A stretch of 50,743 nucleotides of DNA from Clostridia bacterium (GCA_017414535.1 JAFQMA010000057.1:1-50743), one strand, 5' to 3'; shown: positions 33,145 to 42,388, counted from the first letter of the stretch. Notes: generated by a model from the sequence alone, not told the origin. Program-made: numbers and translations.

Positions 33145-36030
33145 ATGAAAAAATTAAGAGTTCTTGCTCTTGCTATGTGCCTGATCATGGCGCTTTCTAC
33201 CGTTCTTCCTGTCCTGGGCTTTACCGCCGGAGCCGAGGGGCTTGGCGATCCCACCCGTTTCGAGGAGCTGCGTGCCATCAACTACTACAAGGAGGTCTAC
33301 GGATCTCCCGAGGCAAAGCTGGCAACCATGACCCGTGCGGTGGAAAACGAGCAGTTCGCACTGTACGTTCAGGAATTTACCGCTGAGGTTTGCGTGGTAG
33401 ATAAGCTGACCGGACAGATGCTGTTTACCAACCCCTACGACGTGGCCGATTCCGATGCTACCGACGGCATCAAGAATGAACTGCTCAGCCAGATCGCCAT
33501 CAATTTCACCTCTATCCACGAGGGCATGTCCGACAACTTCAACAGTTATATCGACTCTGCCGAGCAGGCTCAGGTGAAGATCAAGCTGATCCGTAACGGT
33601 ATCCGCGTGGAGTACGCGCTGGGTGCCACCAACAAGAAGAGGATCCTTCCTTACCAGATCGAGAAATCTCGCTTTGAGGATCACATTCTTCGCCCCATGT
33701 ACGAGGCAACCAAGAAGGGCGATATGAGCTTTGAGGAGTATATGACCTTGAAGTTCAGTGAGGATTATGCCGAGCAGAACAAGGCAAGCGCTACCGAAGG
33801 CTTTGAGTTTGGACGATTCATTACCTTCTACGCACTGCTGGATCTTTCCGATCCTACCCTGACCGCTCGTGAGCAGTCCTCCATCCGTACCAACTATCCC
33901 ATCACCGAGCAGATGGCCATTTACGTGCTTGACCCCGACATGAAGGTCACCGAAATGGACTCCTGCCAGGACTACATCCGCACCTTCACCAAGTACTCCT
34001 TGGAGGATATGCTCAGCGACCACGATATGGTTGGCTTCGAAATGGAGGATACCTCTCCCGCCGTATTCCGCATGGCGCTGGAATACACGCTGGAGAAGGA
34101 CGGCTTCCAGGTCAGACTGCCCGCCCGCGGTATCAGCTTTGACTCCTCCGTGTACTCTCTGAACACCATTCAGATCCTGCCCTATATGGGCGCAGGCCGT
34201 ACCCCCGTTCTGCAGAAGGAGGGTGAGGCCAGAGAAGACGGTGCCATCCGCTACGACGACGGCTATAACTTCATTCCCGACGGTAGCGGCGCCATTGTTG
34301 ACTTCCGCCAGAATACCAAGAACACCAAGATCTCCGGTACTCTCTACGGCGGCGACTTCGGCTTCTACAACAGTGTGTCCGCCACCACGGCAAGCTACCA
34401 GACCTGGCGCGCTCCCGTGTTTGGCACGGTCTACACCTCCGACACTGTCACTAAGACCCCCCGCCGCGACGCAGAGGGCAACGTGATCATGAGCGAGGAT
34501 AAGAAGACTCCCCTCTATGACGTTACCGTAAACGAGCCCGTATCTCAGGGCTACGTAGCCTTCCTTGTGGAGGGCGAAAGCTTGACCCGTATCGACTCCG
34601 TCAACGGCGGTAACACCCATGAATATCATTCCGTATATCCCACCTTCTTTGCCCGCCAGTCCGACTCCTATCCTCTGGACGGTATTACCGTTTCGGGTGC
34701 GGAGGCCATCTACACCAAGAACATCGACCGTAAGTACGTAGGAAACTACACCCTGAAGTATCGCATGCTCTTCGGTGATGAGGCAGACTATCTGGGCATG
34801 GCAAATGCCTTCCGCGCATACCTCATCAGCGAGGGAGTGCTGGAGAAGCTGGCTGAGGAGAAGGACGGCATTGATCTGTATCTCGACCTGATCGGCTCCA
34901 TTGACACCACTAAGAAGGTGCTCGGTGTTCCCGTGGAGGCCAAGGCAGAGCTGACTACCTTCGAAAATGCCAAGACCATTCTGGACGAGCTGAAGGCTGC
35001 GGGCGTTTCCCAGCAGGTGATTCGCTACGTCGGATGGATGAACGGCGGTCTCCGCTCCACTGCTCCCACCAAGATCAAGGTACAGAAGGAGCTGGGTGGC
35101 GAGGACGGCCTCAAGGAGCTTATCAGCTACGTTCAGTCTCAGGGCAGTCAAATCTACATGGATTTCGACTTTGCCTACGTTCGCCGCATGGCAATGTTTG
35201 ACGGCTGGGATGAGGACGATCATGCAGCCAAGACCATCGACGGTAAGCCTGCCTATTTCAAGACCTACAACCCCATCATTCAGGCATTCAACTCTCAGGT
35301 AGCTTACGTTGTGTCTGCCAAGGCCATGACCGAGTTCTACCGTGACATCAATGAAAAGTACGCCGGCTTCTTCGGTGACGGTTCCAAGAACATTTCCGCC
35401 GGCTCTTTGGGTTACGCGCTCAACTCCAGCCAGGATGAGGACTTCCCCCTGAACCGTGAGGATGCCAAGGATTATACCAAGTCCGCGCTGGCAGAGATTG
35501 CCGCAGGCTACGAAAACGTTATCCTGGAGAACGGCAACTTCTACACCTGGGGATATGCCGATACCATTCTGGATATTCCGCTGGATAGCTCCAACCGTAA
35601 CACCGCCACTGCAGAGATCCCCTTCCTGGGTATCGTACTGCACGGCTACATGAAGTATACGGGTGAAGCCATCAACCTTTCCGGTGACTACGAGTACACC
35701 ATCCTCAAGACCATTGAGAACGGTGCCAACCCCTATTTCGTATTGGCTTACGATAACATCGGCGAGCTGAAGACCAACGGCTATAGCGAATACTACGCCG
35801 TTGAATTTGCCACCTGGAAGGAGACCATCATTGAGGAATACAAGCTCCTGAGCGGTGTGCTGGATCCTCTGCAGAATCACGAGATCATCAATCACGAGAT
35901 TCTGGAAAACCGTGTTGTTTGCGTGACCTATGCCAACAATACAAAGATTTACCTCAACTACAATAACTTCGCAGTCACAGTTGAGGAGTTTGAGATCCCC
36001 GCTATGGGATTTCAGACTGTGATCGCGTAA
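33145..36030 (+). CDS. DUF5696-like secreted protein, possible glycoside hydrolase fold
   Basis: A 961-aa exported protein with a signal peptide (cut near GFTAGA, about residue 30). The N-terminal half is beta-rich (sandwich-like, with YNFIPDGSGAIVDFRQNTKN and GTLYGGDFGFYN). The middle, about residues 570-850, alternates strands and helices like a TIM barrel (VIRYVGWMNGGLRSTAPTKI, GSQIYMDFDFAYVRRMAMFD, and GYENVILENGNFYTWGYADT). A small beta domain ends it. The pattern and neighbourhood fit the DUF5696 family. A hydrolase role is inferred from the fold and operon; catalytic acids are not assigned. ATG at 33145 is chosen: AGGAGG (33131-33136) is 8 nt away, versus 2 nt for the TTG at 33139. Confidence 0.78.
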   Translation: MKKLRVLALAMCLIMALSTVLPVLGFTAGAEGLGDPTRFEELRAINYYKEVYGSPEAKLATMTRAVENEQFALYVQEFTAEVCVVDKLTGQMLFTNPYDVADSDATDGIKNELLSQIAINFTSIHEGMSDNFNSYIDSAEQAQVKIKLIRNGIRVEYALGATNKKRILPYQIEKSRFEDHILRPMYEATKKGDMSFEEYMTLKFSEDYAEQNKASATEGFEFGRFITFYALLDLSDPTLTAREQSSIRTNYPITEQMAIYVLDPDMKVTEMDSCQDYIRTFTKYSLEDMLSDHDMVGFEMEDTSPAVFRMALEYTLEKDGFQVRLPARGISFDSSVYSLNTIQILPYMGAGRTPVLQKEGEAREDGAIRYDDGYNFIPDGSGAIVDFRQNTKNTKISGTLYGGDFGFYNSVSATTASYQTWRAPVFGTVYTSDTVTKTPRRDAEGNVIMSEDKKTPLYDVTVNEPVSQGYVAFLVEGESLTRIDSVNGGNTHEYHSVYPTFFARQSDSYPLDGITVSGAEAIYTKNIDRKYVGNYTLKYRMLFGDEADYLGMANAFRAYLISEGVLEKLAEEKDGIDLYLDLIGSIDTTKKVLGVPVEAKAELTTFENAKTILDELKAAGVSQQVIRYVGWMNGGLRSTAPTKIKVQKELGGEDGLKELISYVQSQGSQIYMDFDFAYVRRMAMFDGWDEDDHAAKTIDGKPAYFKTYNPIIQAFNSQVAYVVSAKAMTEFYRDINEKYAGFFGDGSKNISAGSLGYALNSSQDEDFPLNREDAKDYTKSALAEIAAGYENVILENGNFYTWGYADTILDIPLDSSNRNTATAEIPFLGIVLHGYMKYTGEAINLSGDYEYTILKTIENGANPYFVLAYDNIGELKTNGYSEYYAVEFATWKETIIEEYKLLSGVLDPLQNHEIINHEILENRVVCVTYANNTKIYLNYNNFAVTVEEFEIPAMGFQTVIA

Positions 36031-36052
36031 GTGGAAAGGACGAGGTGAAAAA

Positions 36053-37105
36053 ATGAATAGTTCTATTGCTAATCCTACCAAAAACGCACCGATGACCAAG
36101 CCTGTAAAGAAAAAGCGCCGTGCCAAGAGCCTGGACAAGGCCAAGGCAAGAGCCGGTTGGTTCTTCGTTGCCCCCTTCGTCCTGGTATTCTTCTTGGTTT
36201 ACGTGCCTGTCATCGTTGACTCCATTACGTATTCCTTCCATACCATTTACCCCCTGTCCGGCGGTGCGGGCTTTATGCTCGACCCCGTCGGCTGGCAGAA
36301 CTATAACGATGCGCTTTTTGTGGATCCGCAGTTTATGACCACCCTGACGGGCGGTATCAAGCAGCTGATCCTTGAAGTACCCGCCATCGTTGTATTCAGC
36401 CTTTTCATGGCCGTCATGCTGAACCAGAAGATGGTCGGCCGTACCTTCTTCCGCGCCGTATTCTTCATTCCCGTTATCCTTTCTACGGGTCTGATCGACG
36501 ATATTGATATGAACAATACCTTCGACCAGTACTCTCAGGGCGGTAGCGTGGATGCGGGCATGGCGGGAGCAGGCGGTGATGCCGCAGGAGGCGCCCCGGG
36601 CGGTGCAGCCGGTGGCGTAGCCCAGTCCGGCGGTGGATCTCAGATTCTTTCCGCTATGGATCTGCAGGGCTTGTTCTCCTCTATGAAGGTCGGTACCGAG
36701 CTTGTGGAATACGTGGTTGACATTGTAAACGACGTTTACAACCTGGTTAACCGCTCCGGTGTACAGATGCTGATCTTCCTTGCAGGACTTCAGTCCATCT
36801 CCCCCGCCATCTACGAGTCCTGTACCATCGACGGTGCAACCACCTGGGAGACCTTCTGGAAGATCACCTTCCCCATGATCAGCCCTATGATCCTGGTGAA
36901 TGCCATCTACTCCATCATCGACTCCTTTACCTCCAGCTCCAACCAGGTCATGAGCTACATCGGCAATGTTTATAACAGTGCCGCACAGGGTAGTGACGTG
37001 CTTGCCACTGCCATGTACTGGATCTATTTTGCGCTGGTAATCCTGATCGTAGGCGTCGTTGCTCTGGTCATGTCGACCTACGTCTTCTACCAGAGAAGAG
37101 ACTAA
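36053..37105 (+). CDS. Sugar ABC transporter permease 3 with Gly/Ala-rich loop
   Basis: A 350-aa permease of the LplB/UgpA type with the EAA-like loop YESCTIDGATTWETFWKITF (about residues 256-275). Residues of about 162-198 are a low-complexity Gly/Ala/Ser-rich insertion between membrane helices 3 and 4 (SQGGSVDAGMAGAGGDAAGG is its first part), not seen in the two permeases upstream. The loop probably lies outside the membrane. AAAGGACGAGG precedes the ATG. It pairs with the next gene, giving the operon a second permease pair though only one binding protein is encoded. Confidence 0.92.
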   Translation: MNSSIANPTKNAPMTKPVKKKRRAKSLDKAKARAGWFFVAPFVLVFFLVYVPVIVDSITYSFHTIYPLSGGAGFMLDPVGWQNYNDALFVDPQFMTTLTGGIKQLILEVPAIVVFSLFMAVMLNQKMVGRTFFRAVFFIPVILSTGLIDDIDMNNTFDQYSQGGSVDAGMAGAGGDAAGGAPGGAAGGVAQSGGGSQILSAMDLQGLFSSMKVGTELVEYVVDIVNDVYNLVNRSGVQMLIFLAGLQSISPAIYESCTIDGATTWETFWKITFPMISPMILVNAIYSIIDSFTSSSNQVMSYIGNVYNSAAQGSDVLATAMYWIYFALVILIVGVVALVMSTYVFYQRRD

Positions 37106-37121
37106 GAAAGGAGGACGAAAC

Positions 37122-38141
37122 ATGAATGCTGAAGTAAAAACCAAAAAGCGTTTCGGCAAGAAAGAGTTTGACGTCGATTTTGAAGACAGAACTCCTCTGA
37201 AGCAGCGTATTAAAAACAAGCTGACCAGCAAGACCTTCTACGGAAATCTGGTTTGGGCCATTTTCCGTTACGTCCTCTTGATCGGTATTGCCTACGTTAT
37301 CCTGTATCCCTTTATCTCCAAGGTGTTCGGCTCCTTCATGAGCAAGGATGACTTCATTGACGTTACGGTTAAATTGATCCCCAAGTATCCCACGCTGGAT
37401 ACCTACAAGGCCATCATTGAAGAAAACCGTTACTTTGAGGCCCTCTTTAACACCACCATTCTTTCTCTGCTGTGTGCTATCGTGCAGATGATCACCACCA
37501 TGGTCATCGGTTACGGTCTTGCCAAGTTTAAGTTCAAGGGTAACACCTTCCTGTTCTTCTGCGTGGTATTCACCATGATCGTGCCTCACCAGGCACTGCG
37601 TCTGGCTCTGTTCCAGAAGTTCCGTTATTTTGATATCTTCGGAATTCTGAAGCTGGTAACGGGCAGCACACTCAACCTGATCAATACCTATTGGCCCTTG
37701 GCGGTGCTTTCCATCGGCGGTCTTGCCTTTAAGAACGGTCTGTATATCTTCTTGATGAGACAGTTCTTCCGCGGCGTGCCCGACGAGCTGGAGGAAGCAG
37801 CATACGTGGACGGCTCCGGTGTGTTCAAGACCTTTATTCGCATCATCGTGCCTCTGTCCGTGCCTATGCTGATCACCGTGTTCCTCTTCGCCTTCTCCTG
37901 GCAGTGGACCGATGATTTCTATTCCACCATGTTCTTCACCAAGACCAGCAACTACCTCATGCCCAACATCGTATCTGTGCCCTCGTGCTTGGAGGCTACG
38001 GGCTTTGAGGCGGAAATGGTCTATGCCTCCGCCATCACCAATACCTGCGCTTTGATGATCATTCTTCCTTTGCTGATCATCTACTGCTTCTGCCAGAAGT
38101 ATCTGGTACAGGGTATCGAGCGAAGCGGTATCGTTGGTTAA
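37122..38141 (+). CDS. Sugar ABC transporter permease 4 (YtcP/UgpE type)
   Basis: A 339-aa permease with a charged cytoplasmic N-terminus of about 60 residues, six helices and the EAA loop LEEAAYVDGSGVFKTFIRII (about residues 225-244). The ATG at 37122 is preceded by AAAGGAGG at 8 nt, and the upstream in-frame extension lies within the previous gene. Last gene of the operon, ending 24 nt before a strong terminator. Confidence 0.93.
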   Translation: MNAEVKTKKRFGKKEFDVDFEDRTPLKQRIKNKLTSKTFYGNLVWAIFRYVLLIGIAYVILYPFISKVFGSFMSKDDFIDVTVKLIPKYPTLDTYKAIIEENRYFEALFNTTILSLLCAIVQMITTMVIGYGLAKFKFKGNTFLFFCVVFTMIVPHQALRLALFQKFRYFDIFGILKLVTGSTLNLINTYWPLAVLSIGGLAFKNGLYIFLMRQFFRGVPDELEEAAYVDGSGVFKTFIRIIVPLSVPMLITVFLFAFSWQWTDDFYSTMFFTKTSNYLMPNIVSVPSCLEATGFEAEMVYASAITNTCALMIILPLLIIYCFCQKYLVQGIERSGIVG

Positions 38142-38164
38142 AAAAACACCGCTTTTGCGGTTAC

Positions 38165-38198
38165 GAAAACGGATAGCCTTTTGGCTATCCGTTTTTTA
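38165..38198 (+). terminator. Intrinsic terminator of the uptake operon
   Basis: A 13-bp stem AAAACGGATAGCC/GGCTATCCGTTTT, TTTT loop and T run. A smaller ACCGC/GCGGT hairpin precedes it (38147-38161). Confidence 0.9.
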
Positions 38199-38209
38199 TA
38201 TGAGATCTC

Positions 38210-38238
38210 TTGCAAGGAAGGGGAAAACGCAGTATGAT
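38210..38238 (+). promoter_or_regulatory. Promoter of the nitroreductase gene
   Basis: TTGCAA (38210-38215), 17 nt, TATGAT (38233-38238), 29 nt before the ATG. Confidence 0.7.
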
Positions 38239-38266
38239 GGTAGTAGAAAAACGAAGGAGAGATACC

Positions 38267-38788
38267 ATGGAATTTGAAAAACTGATCCGCGAGCGCTATT
38301 CCGTAAGAAGCTTTCAGGCCGAGCATTTGCCCAAAAAGGTGCTGGACAAGATCTTAGCGGCAGGGAACCTGGCGCCTACGGGCTGTAATTTGCAGCCCCA
38401 AAGGATCCTTGTTATCAATAGCGACGAGGGGATCGAAAAGCTGAAGGGATGCACGAAATGTCATTTCGGTGCCCCCACGGCCTTGCTCGTTTGCCATAAT
38501 AAGGAGGAAAGCTGGGTCAGAAAATACGACGGTGCACTCTCTTCTCCCGTGGATGCGGTGATCGTCGCCACTCACATGATGCTGGCCGCTCAAAACGAGG
38601 GGGTCGGATGCTGCTGGGTCATGCACTTTGACCCTGCCGCCATGAGGGATACCTTTGCCATCCCCGAGAAGGTGGAGCCTGTGGCCTTGCTTGTGATGGG
38701 CTATCCCGCATCGGATGCGGCACCCCTTGCCTTGCACGGGCAGTACCGTCCCATGGAGGAGACGGTTTTCTACGAAGGCTTTATATAA
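38267..38788 (+). CDS. Nitroreductase-family flavoprotein
   Basis: A 173-aa FMN-dependent oxidoreductase of the nitroreductase superfamily. The FMN-contacting start RERYSVRSFQ (about residues 8-17) and APTGCNLQPQRILV (about 36-49) are present, as are the dimer-helix region PVDAVIVATHMMLAAQNEGVG and the LLVMGYPASDAAP phosphate-side segment. The short length fits the small clostridial subgroup. AAGGAGA precedes the ATG at 38267. Monocistronic; the physiological substrate cannot be told from sequence. Confidence 0.92.
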   Translation: MEFEKLIRERYSVRSFQAEHLPKKVLDKILAAGNLAPTGCNLQPQRILVINSDEGIEKLKGCTKCHFGAPTALLVCHNKEESWVRKYDGALSSPVDAVIVATHMMLAAQNEGVGCCWVMHFDPAAMRDTFAIPEKVEPVALLVMGYPASDAAPLALHGQYRPMEETVFYEGFI

Positions 38789-38816
38789 AAAATGCCACCC
38801 TTGGGTGGCATTTTTG
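38786..38816. terminator. Bidirectional intrinsic terminator
   Basis: A 13-bp stem AAAAATGCCACCC/GGGTGGCATTTTT with a 2-nt spacer. It serves the nitroreductase and the converging Asp-box gene. Confidence 0.88.
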
Positions 38817-38820
38817 TGCT

Positions 38821-39909
38821 TTATTTCTTGGGGAATTCCCACTTGGTGTAGAGAATGGAGTTAAAGGGATCATCCTCAAACTTCTGGTAATAAACGGTGA
38901 GCATATTGCCGTCGGGCAGTTCCACGCTTGCAGGGTATCCCAGATCCCAATCGGGAGCGGAGCGGATCATCATATCCTCCGTCCAGGTATAGCCGTTATC
39001 GTAGGAAATACGGACGTATTCGCCGAAGGGCTCGATTCTGCGGCCGTAGCTGAGAACCAAAGCACCGTCCTTTCTCAGGCAGAAATGAGGGGGAGAGCCG
39101 ATCATGTTGTCCAGCACCTGGGGATCCTCCCAGGTCTTGCCGCCGTCCTTGGAGCGGACGAGGGTGATGCGCTGGAAGTCCTTGCTGTCGCCGTTGACGG
39201 CACGGATGGCAACGAGAAGGTCGCCGTTCGGCAGCTCTACGCAGTGGGGCTCGCAGGGACCAACCACGGGTACGCCCTTCCATTCCTTCAAAAATCGAAC
39301 CTGAGACAGATGCTGCCAGGTCTTGCCCTCGTCGGAGGAGGTGAAGGCCTGAATGGTGCCCTTGGGCAGGGAGGGATCGTAGGCGGTGTGGGTACCAACG
39401 TACAGGATGCGGCCGTCTTTTAAGTGAATGGCGCCGTGGGGGGCAGAAACGGGGGTGCGGCGAGCCTCGGACCAGGTCTGTCCGTTATCGTGGGAAATGC
39501 GGCACCAGTCGCCCTCGTTGTATTCCTCCTCGGGAATGGTCTTCCAGAACTCCTGCATGGCAAGGGACAGAGGAGAATCGATATCGGCACAGCGCCAGAC
39601 TCTTCTGCGGTAATCCCGATCATCGGAGGAGAACCAGGTCAAAAAGAGGGTAGAGTCACCCCAAGCGGTAATGCCGGCGTCTCTGTCATCAAGATAGGTA
39701 TCGTTGACAATGATGGGGCTGGACCAGGTCTCACCGCCGTCGTGGCTGGTGAACATGAGGTTTTTGCCGAAGGGGCAAACGTGGGCTCTTCTGTGGCCGC
39801 TGCAAACAGCGTAGAGGACTCCGTCCTTATCGCGGGTAACGGTGGGCCATGCCTTGTAGCGGAACAGACCCTCTGTGGTGCGGCCGACGATGCCGTGCTT
39901 GATTTCCAT
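38821..39909 (-). CDS. Asp-box (sialidase-fold) protein A
   Basis: A 362-aa predicted six-bladed beta-propeller with five Asp boxes (S-x-D-x-G-x-T-W): residues 55-62, 139-146, 191-198, 253-260 and 302-309. Blocks shared with the three paralogues are CSGHRRAHVCPFGK, YLDDRDAGI, SAPHGAIHLKDGR, CEPHCVELPNGDLLVAIR and a C-terminal TVYYQK. An Arg-rich motif near residue 40 and a Tyr near 340 lie where sialidases place active-site residues, but the full Arg triad was not proven. There is no signal peptide, so it is cytoplasmic, unlike secreted sialidases. AAAGGAGAT precedes the ATG. It has its own promoter and shares a terminator with the nitroreductase. Probably acts on imported glycan fragments; substrate uncertain. 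Confidence 0.85.
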   Translation of the reverse strand: MEIKHGIVGRTTEGLFRYKAWPTVTRDKDGVLYAVCSGHRRAHVCPFGKNLMFTSHDGGETWSSPIIVNDTYLDDRDAGITAWGDSTLFLTWFSSDDRDYRRRVWRCADIDSPLSLAMQEFWKTIPEEEYNEGDWCRISHDNGQTWSEARRTPVSAPHGAIHLKDGRILYVGTHTAYDPSLPKGTIQAFTSSDEGKTWQHLSQVRFLKEWKGVPVVGPCEPHCVELPNGDLLVAIRAVNGDSKDFQRITLVRSKDGGKTWEDPQVLDNMIGSPPHFCLRKDGALVLSYGRRIEPFGEYVRISYDNGYTWTEDMMIRSAPDWDLGYPASVELPDGNMLTVYYQKFEDDPFNSILYTKWEFPKK

Positions 39910-39945
39910 AAAAAAGATCTCCTTTGGTGGTTTTTACTTGACTCT

Positions 39946-39974
39946 ATTATAATGGATGCCGTGACAAAAGGCAA
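39946..39974 (-). promoter_or_regulatory. Promoter of Asp-box gene A
   Basis: Minus strand: TTGCCT (39969-39974), 17 nt, TATAAT (39946-39951). Confidence 0.7.
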
Positions 39975-39994
39975 GAAAAAAAGGCATATTTCTA

Positions 39995-40025
39995 AGAAAA
40001 AAAGCCTTCGCAAAGTGCGAAGGCT
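39995..40025 (-). terminator. Intrinsic terminator of Asp-box gene B
   Basis: Stem AGCCTTCGCA/TGCGAAGGCT (40003-40012, 40016-40025) followed on the minus strand by a T run. Confidence 0.87.
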
Positions 40026-40031
40026 CAGGTT

Positions 40032-41126
40032 TTATCTTTCGGGCAAAGCCCATTTGGTATAGAGAATAGAGGGATGAGGATCGGAACCGTATTTTTGATA
40101 GTAAACGGTGACGAGGCTTCCGTCCGGCAGCTCTGCGGTGGCGGGGTAGCCAAGGTCGCTGTCAATGGCGGCCTCCAGCAGAAGCTCCTCGCTCCAGCTT
40201 TTACCGTTGTCGTAAGAGATGCGGGCGTATTCCCCGTAGGGCTGGACACGCTTGCCGTAGGAAAGGATCACCGCACCGGAGGAATGGACCAGGAGATGAG
40301 CGGGTGCGCCCACGGCGTCATCCAGCACCTCGGGCTCGCTCCAGCTCTTGCCACCGTCGGTAGAGCGAACGATGGAGGTGTGCATATAATGATGGATCTT
40401 GCCCTCCACCCAGGCGCGAATGGCAACCAGCAGGTCGCCGTTCGGCAGCTCAACGCAATGGGGCTCACAGGGCTCACCCATGACGATGTTCTTCCATTCC
40501 TTGGCGTGAGGAACCTGTGACAGATGCTCCCAGGTCTTTCCCTCGTCTGCGGAAACGTAGGCCTGAATGGTGCCCCAAAGCTCCTTGGGAGAAACGGTTC
40601 TGGGAGCGGTGCCTACGTACAGGAAACGACCGTCCTTCAGGCGAACGGGACCGTGAGGAGAGGAGACGGGACAACGGCTTTTTTCCTCCCAGGTGAAGCC
40701 CTTGTCGTGGCTGACCTTGCACCAGGAGCCAACGAGATATTCCGTTTCGCGGTCGAGGCTCTCCCACTGCTCCCGCATGCCGAGAGACATGGGGGAATGG
40801 TTATTGGTATATACTTTTTCTGTGGTATAAACGGATGCGTCGTTATTGAACCAGGTGAGCATCATATCCCCCTCGCCCCAGGTGATAAGGCCCGCGTCTC
40901 TGTCGTCAAGATAGGTGTCGTTCACCAAAACGGGCATGGACCAGGTCTTACCGCCGTCGCGGCTGACGTACATCAGATTCTTGCCGAAGGGGCAAATGTG
41001 GGCAAGTCTATGACCGCTGCAAACGGCAAAGAGGGTGCCGTCCTTATCGCAGGCGATGGAGGGCCAGCCCTGGTAGCGGAAAAAGCCGTCGGTGGTGCGG
41101 CCTACGATACCGTGCTCAAATTTCAT
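40032..41126 (-). CDS. Asp-box (sialidase-fold) protein B
   Basis: A 364-aa paralogue of protein A with the same five Asp boxes (SRDGGKTW, SHDKGFTW, SADEGKTW, STDGGKSW, SYDNGKSW) and the conserved YLDDRDAG and SSPHGPVRLKDGR blocks. It is the most diverged of the four: SIACDKDGTLFAVCSGHRLA near the start and MGEPCEPHCVELPNGDLLVA in place of the more uniform sequences of A, C and D. No signal peptide. ATG at 41126 with AAGGAG upstream. It forms its own transcription unit, with a promoter and a terminator. Confidence 0.85.
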   Translation of the reverse strand: MKFEHGIVGRTTDGFFRYQGWPSIACDKDGTLFAVCSGHRLAHICPFGKNLMYVSRDGGKTWSMPVLVNDTYLDDRDAGLITWGEGDMMLTWFNNDASVYTTEKVYTNNHSPMSLGMREQWESLDRETEYLVGSWCKVSHDKGFTWEEKSRCPVSSPHGPVRLKDGRFLYVGTAPRTVSPKELWGTIQAYVSADEGKTWEHLSQVPHAKEWKNIVMGEPCEPHCVELPNGDLLVAIRAWVEGKIHHYMHTSIVRSTDGGKSWSEPEVLDDAVGAPAHLLVHSSGAVILSYGKRVQPYGEYARISYDNGKSWSEELLLEAAIDSDLGYPATAELPDGSLVTVYYQKYGSDPHPSILYTKWALPER

Positions 41127-41162
41127 GATAATGCTCCTTTTTATATACATGATTTTCAATCT

Positions 41163-41177
41163 ATAACAAATCGTTAT
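41163..41177 (-). promoter_or_regulatory. Possible operator in the leader of Asp-box gene B
   Basis: ATAAC and GTTAT arms separated by 5 nt, just downstream of the -10. The placement suits a repressor site; no family is assigned. Confidence 0.3.
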
Positions 41178-41194
41178 TTTTGTTTTCCATTCCA

Positions 41195-41222
41195 ATTATA
41201 GCACAAAATGCTCCGATTGCAA
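41195..41222 (-). promoter_or_regulatory. Promoter of Asp-box gene B
   Basis: Minus strand: TTGCAA (41217-41222), 16 nt, TATAAT (41195-41200). Confidence 0.68.
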
Positions 41223-41240
41223 GAGATATTCATATATTTT

Positions 41241-41271
41241 AAAAAAAGGTCACCGCAAAGGCGGTGACCTT
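41241..41271 (-). terminator. Intrinsic terminator of Asp-box genes D-C
   Basis: A 10-bp stem AGGTCACCGC/GCGGTGACCT followed on the minus strand by seven T. Confidence 0.88.
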
Positions 41272-41276
41272 GGGGC

Positions 41277-42371
41277 TTATTTCTTTTCCGGCATTTCCCA
41301 CTTGGTGTAGAGAATGGAATTGTAGGGGTCGTTTTCGAACTTTTGATAATAGGCTGTCAGCATACTGCCATCCTTCAGCTCCACGCTTGTGGGATAGCCC
41401 AGATCCCAATCGGGAGCGGAGCGGATCATGTGATCCTCCGTCCAGGTATAGCCGTTATCGTAGGAGAAGCGCACGTACTGGCCAAAGGGGGCGATGCGTC
41501 TGCCGTAGCTGAGCACCAGTACGCCGTCCTTTCTCAGATAGAAATGCGGGGGTGCGCCGATGACGTCGTCCATGAGAATGGGCTCAGACCAGGTCTTTCC
41601 GCCGTCCTTGGAGCGGGTGAGGGTAATGTGCTGATAATCTTTGTTGTCGGTGCGGCAGCAACGGATGCCCACCAGAATATCGCCGTCCGGCAGCTCAACG
41701 CAATGAGGCTCGCAGATTCCCTTGAGGGGGATGCCCTTCCATTCGTTCAAAACGGGCACCTCAGACAGATGCTCCCAGCTTTTACCCTCATCTGCGGTGG
41801 CGAAGGCCTGAATGCTGTTCTGCTTCAGGTCACCCCAGTAGCGGGCAGAGCCAACGTAGAAAATGCGGCCGTCCTTTAAATGAATGGCACCGTGGGGCGC
41901 GGAAACGGGGGAACGGCGGGCCTCGGTCCAGGTCTTACCGTTGTCGTGGGAGAATTTGCACCACGCACCGTAAACGTACTGAGTCTCAGGGTCAAGCTCC
42001 TTCCAGTAGTCTCTCATGCCCTGTGCCAGGGGGGAGGTATTGTCGGCACAGCGCCAATGGGTCATGGCGTAAACGTCCTCGGGATGGTTGAACCAGGTGA
42101 CCATCATATTGCTCTCGCCCCAGGTGCAGATGCCCGCATCGCGATCGTCAAGATAAGAATCCGCCACGATGATGGGGCAGGACCAGCTTTCACCGCCATC
42201 GTGAGAAACGTACATCAGATCCTTGCCGAAGGGGCAAACGTGGGCTCTTCTGTGACCGCTGCAAACGGCGTACAGAGTGCCCTTCTCATCGCGGGTGACG
42301 GTGGGCCATGCCTGATAGCGGAACCAGCCCTCGGTGGTGCGGCCAACGATGCCGTGTTTTAAGATCTTCAT
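41277..42371 (-). CDS. Asp-box (sialidase-fold) protein C
   Basis: A 364-aa paralogue with five Asp boxes (SHDGGESW, SHDNGKTW, TADEGKSW, SKDGGKTW, SYDNGYTW) and the family blocks CSGHRRAHVCPFGK, YLDDRDAGI, SAPHGAIHLKDGR and CEPHCVELPDGDILVGIRCC. It is closest to A and D. No export signal. ATG at 42371 is preceded by AAAGGAGAA. It starts 17 nt after the stop of gene D with no terminator between, so D and C are one transcript. Confidence 0.86.
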   Translation of the reverse strand: MKILKHGIVGRTTEGWFRYQAWPTVTRDEKGTLYAVCSGHRRAHVCPFGKDLMYVSHDGGESWSCPIIVADSYLDDRDAGICTWGESNMMVTWFNHPEDVYAMTHWRCADNTSPLAQGMRDYWKELDPETQYVYGAWCKFSHDNGKTWTEARRSPVSAPHGAIHLKDGRIFYVGSARYWGDLKQNSIQAFATADEGKSWEHLSEVPVLNEWKGIPLKGICEPHCVELPDGDILVGIRCCRTDNKDYQHITLTRSKDGGKTWSEPILMDDVIGAPPHFYLRKDGVLVLSYGRRIAPFGQYVRFSYDNGYTWTEDHMIRSAPDWDLGYPTSVELKDGSMLTAYYQKFENDPYNSILYTKWEMPEKK

Positions 42372-42388
42372 TCTTTTCTCCTTTTCTC

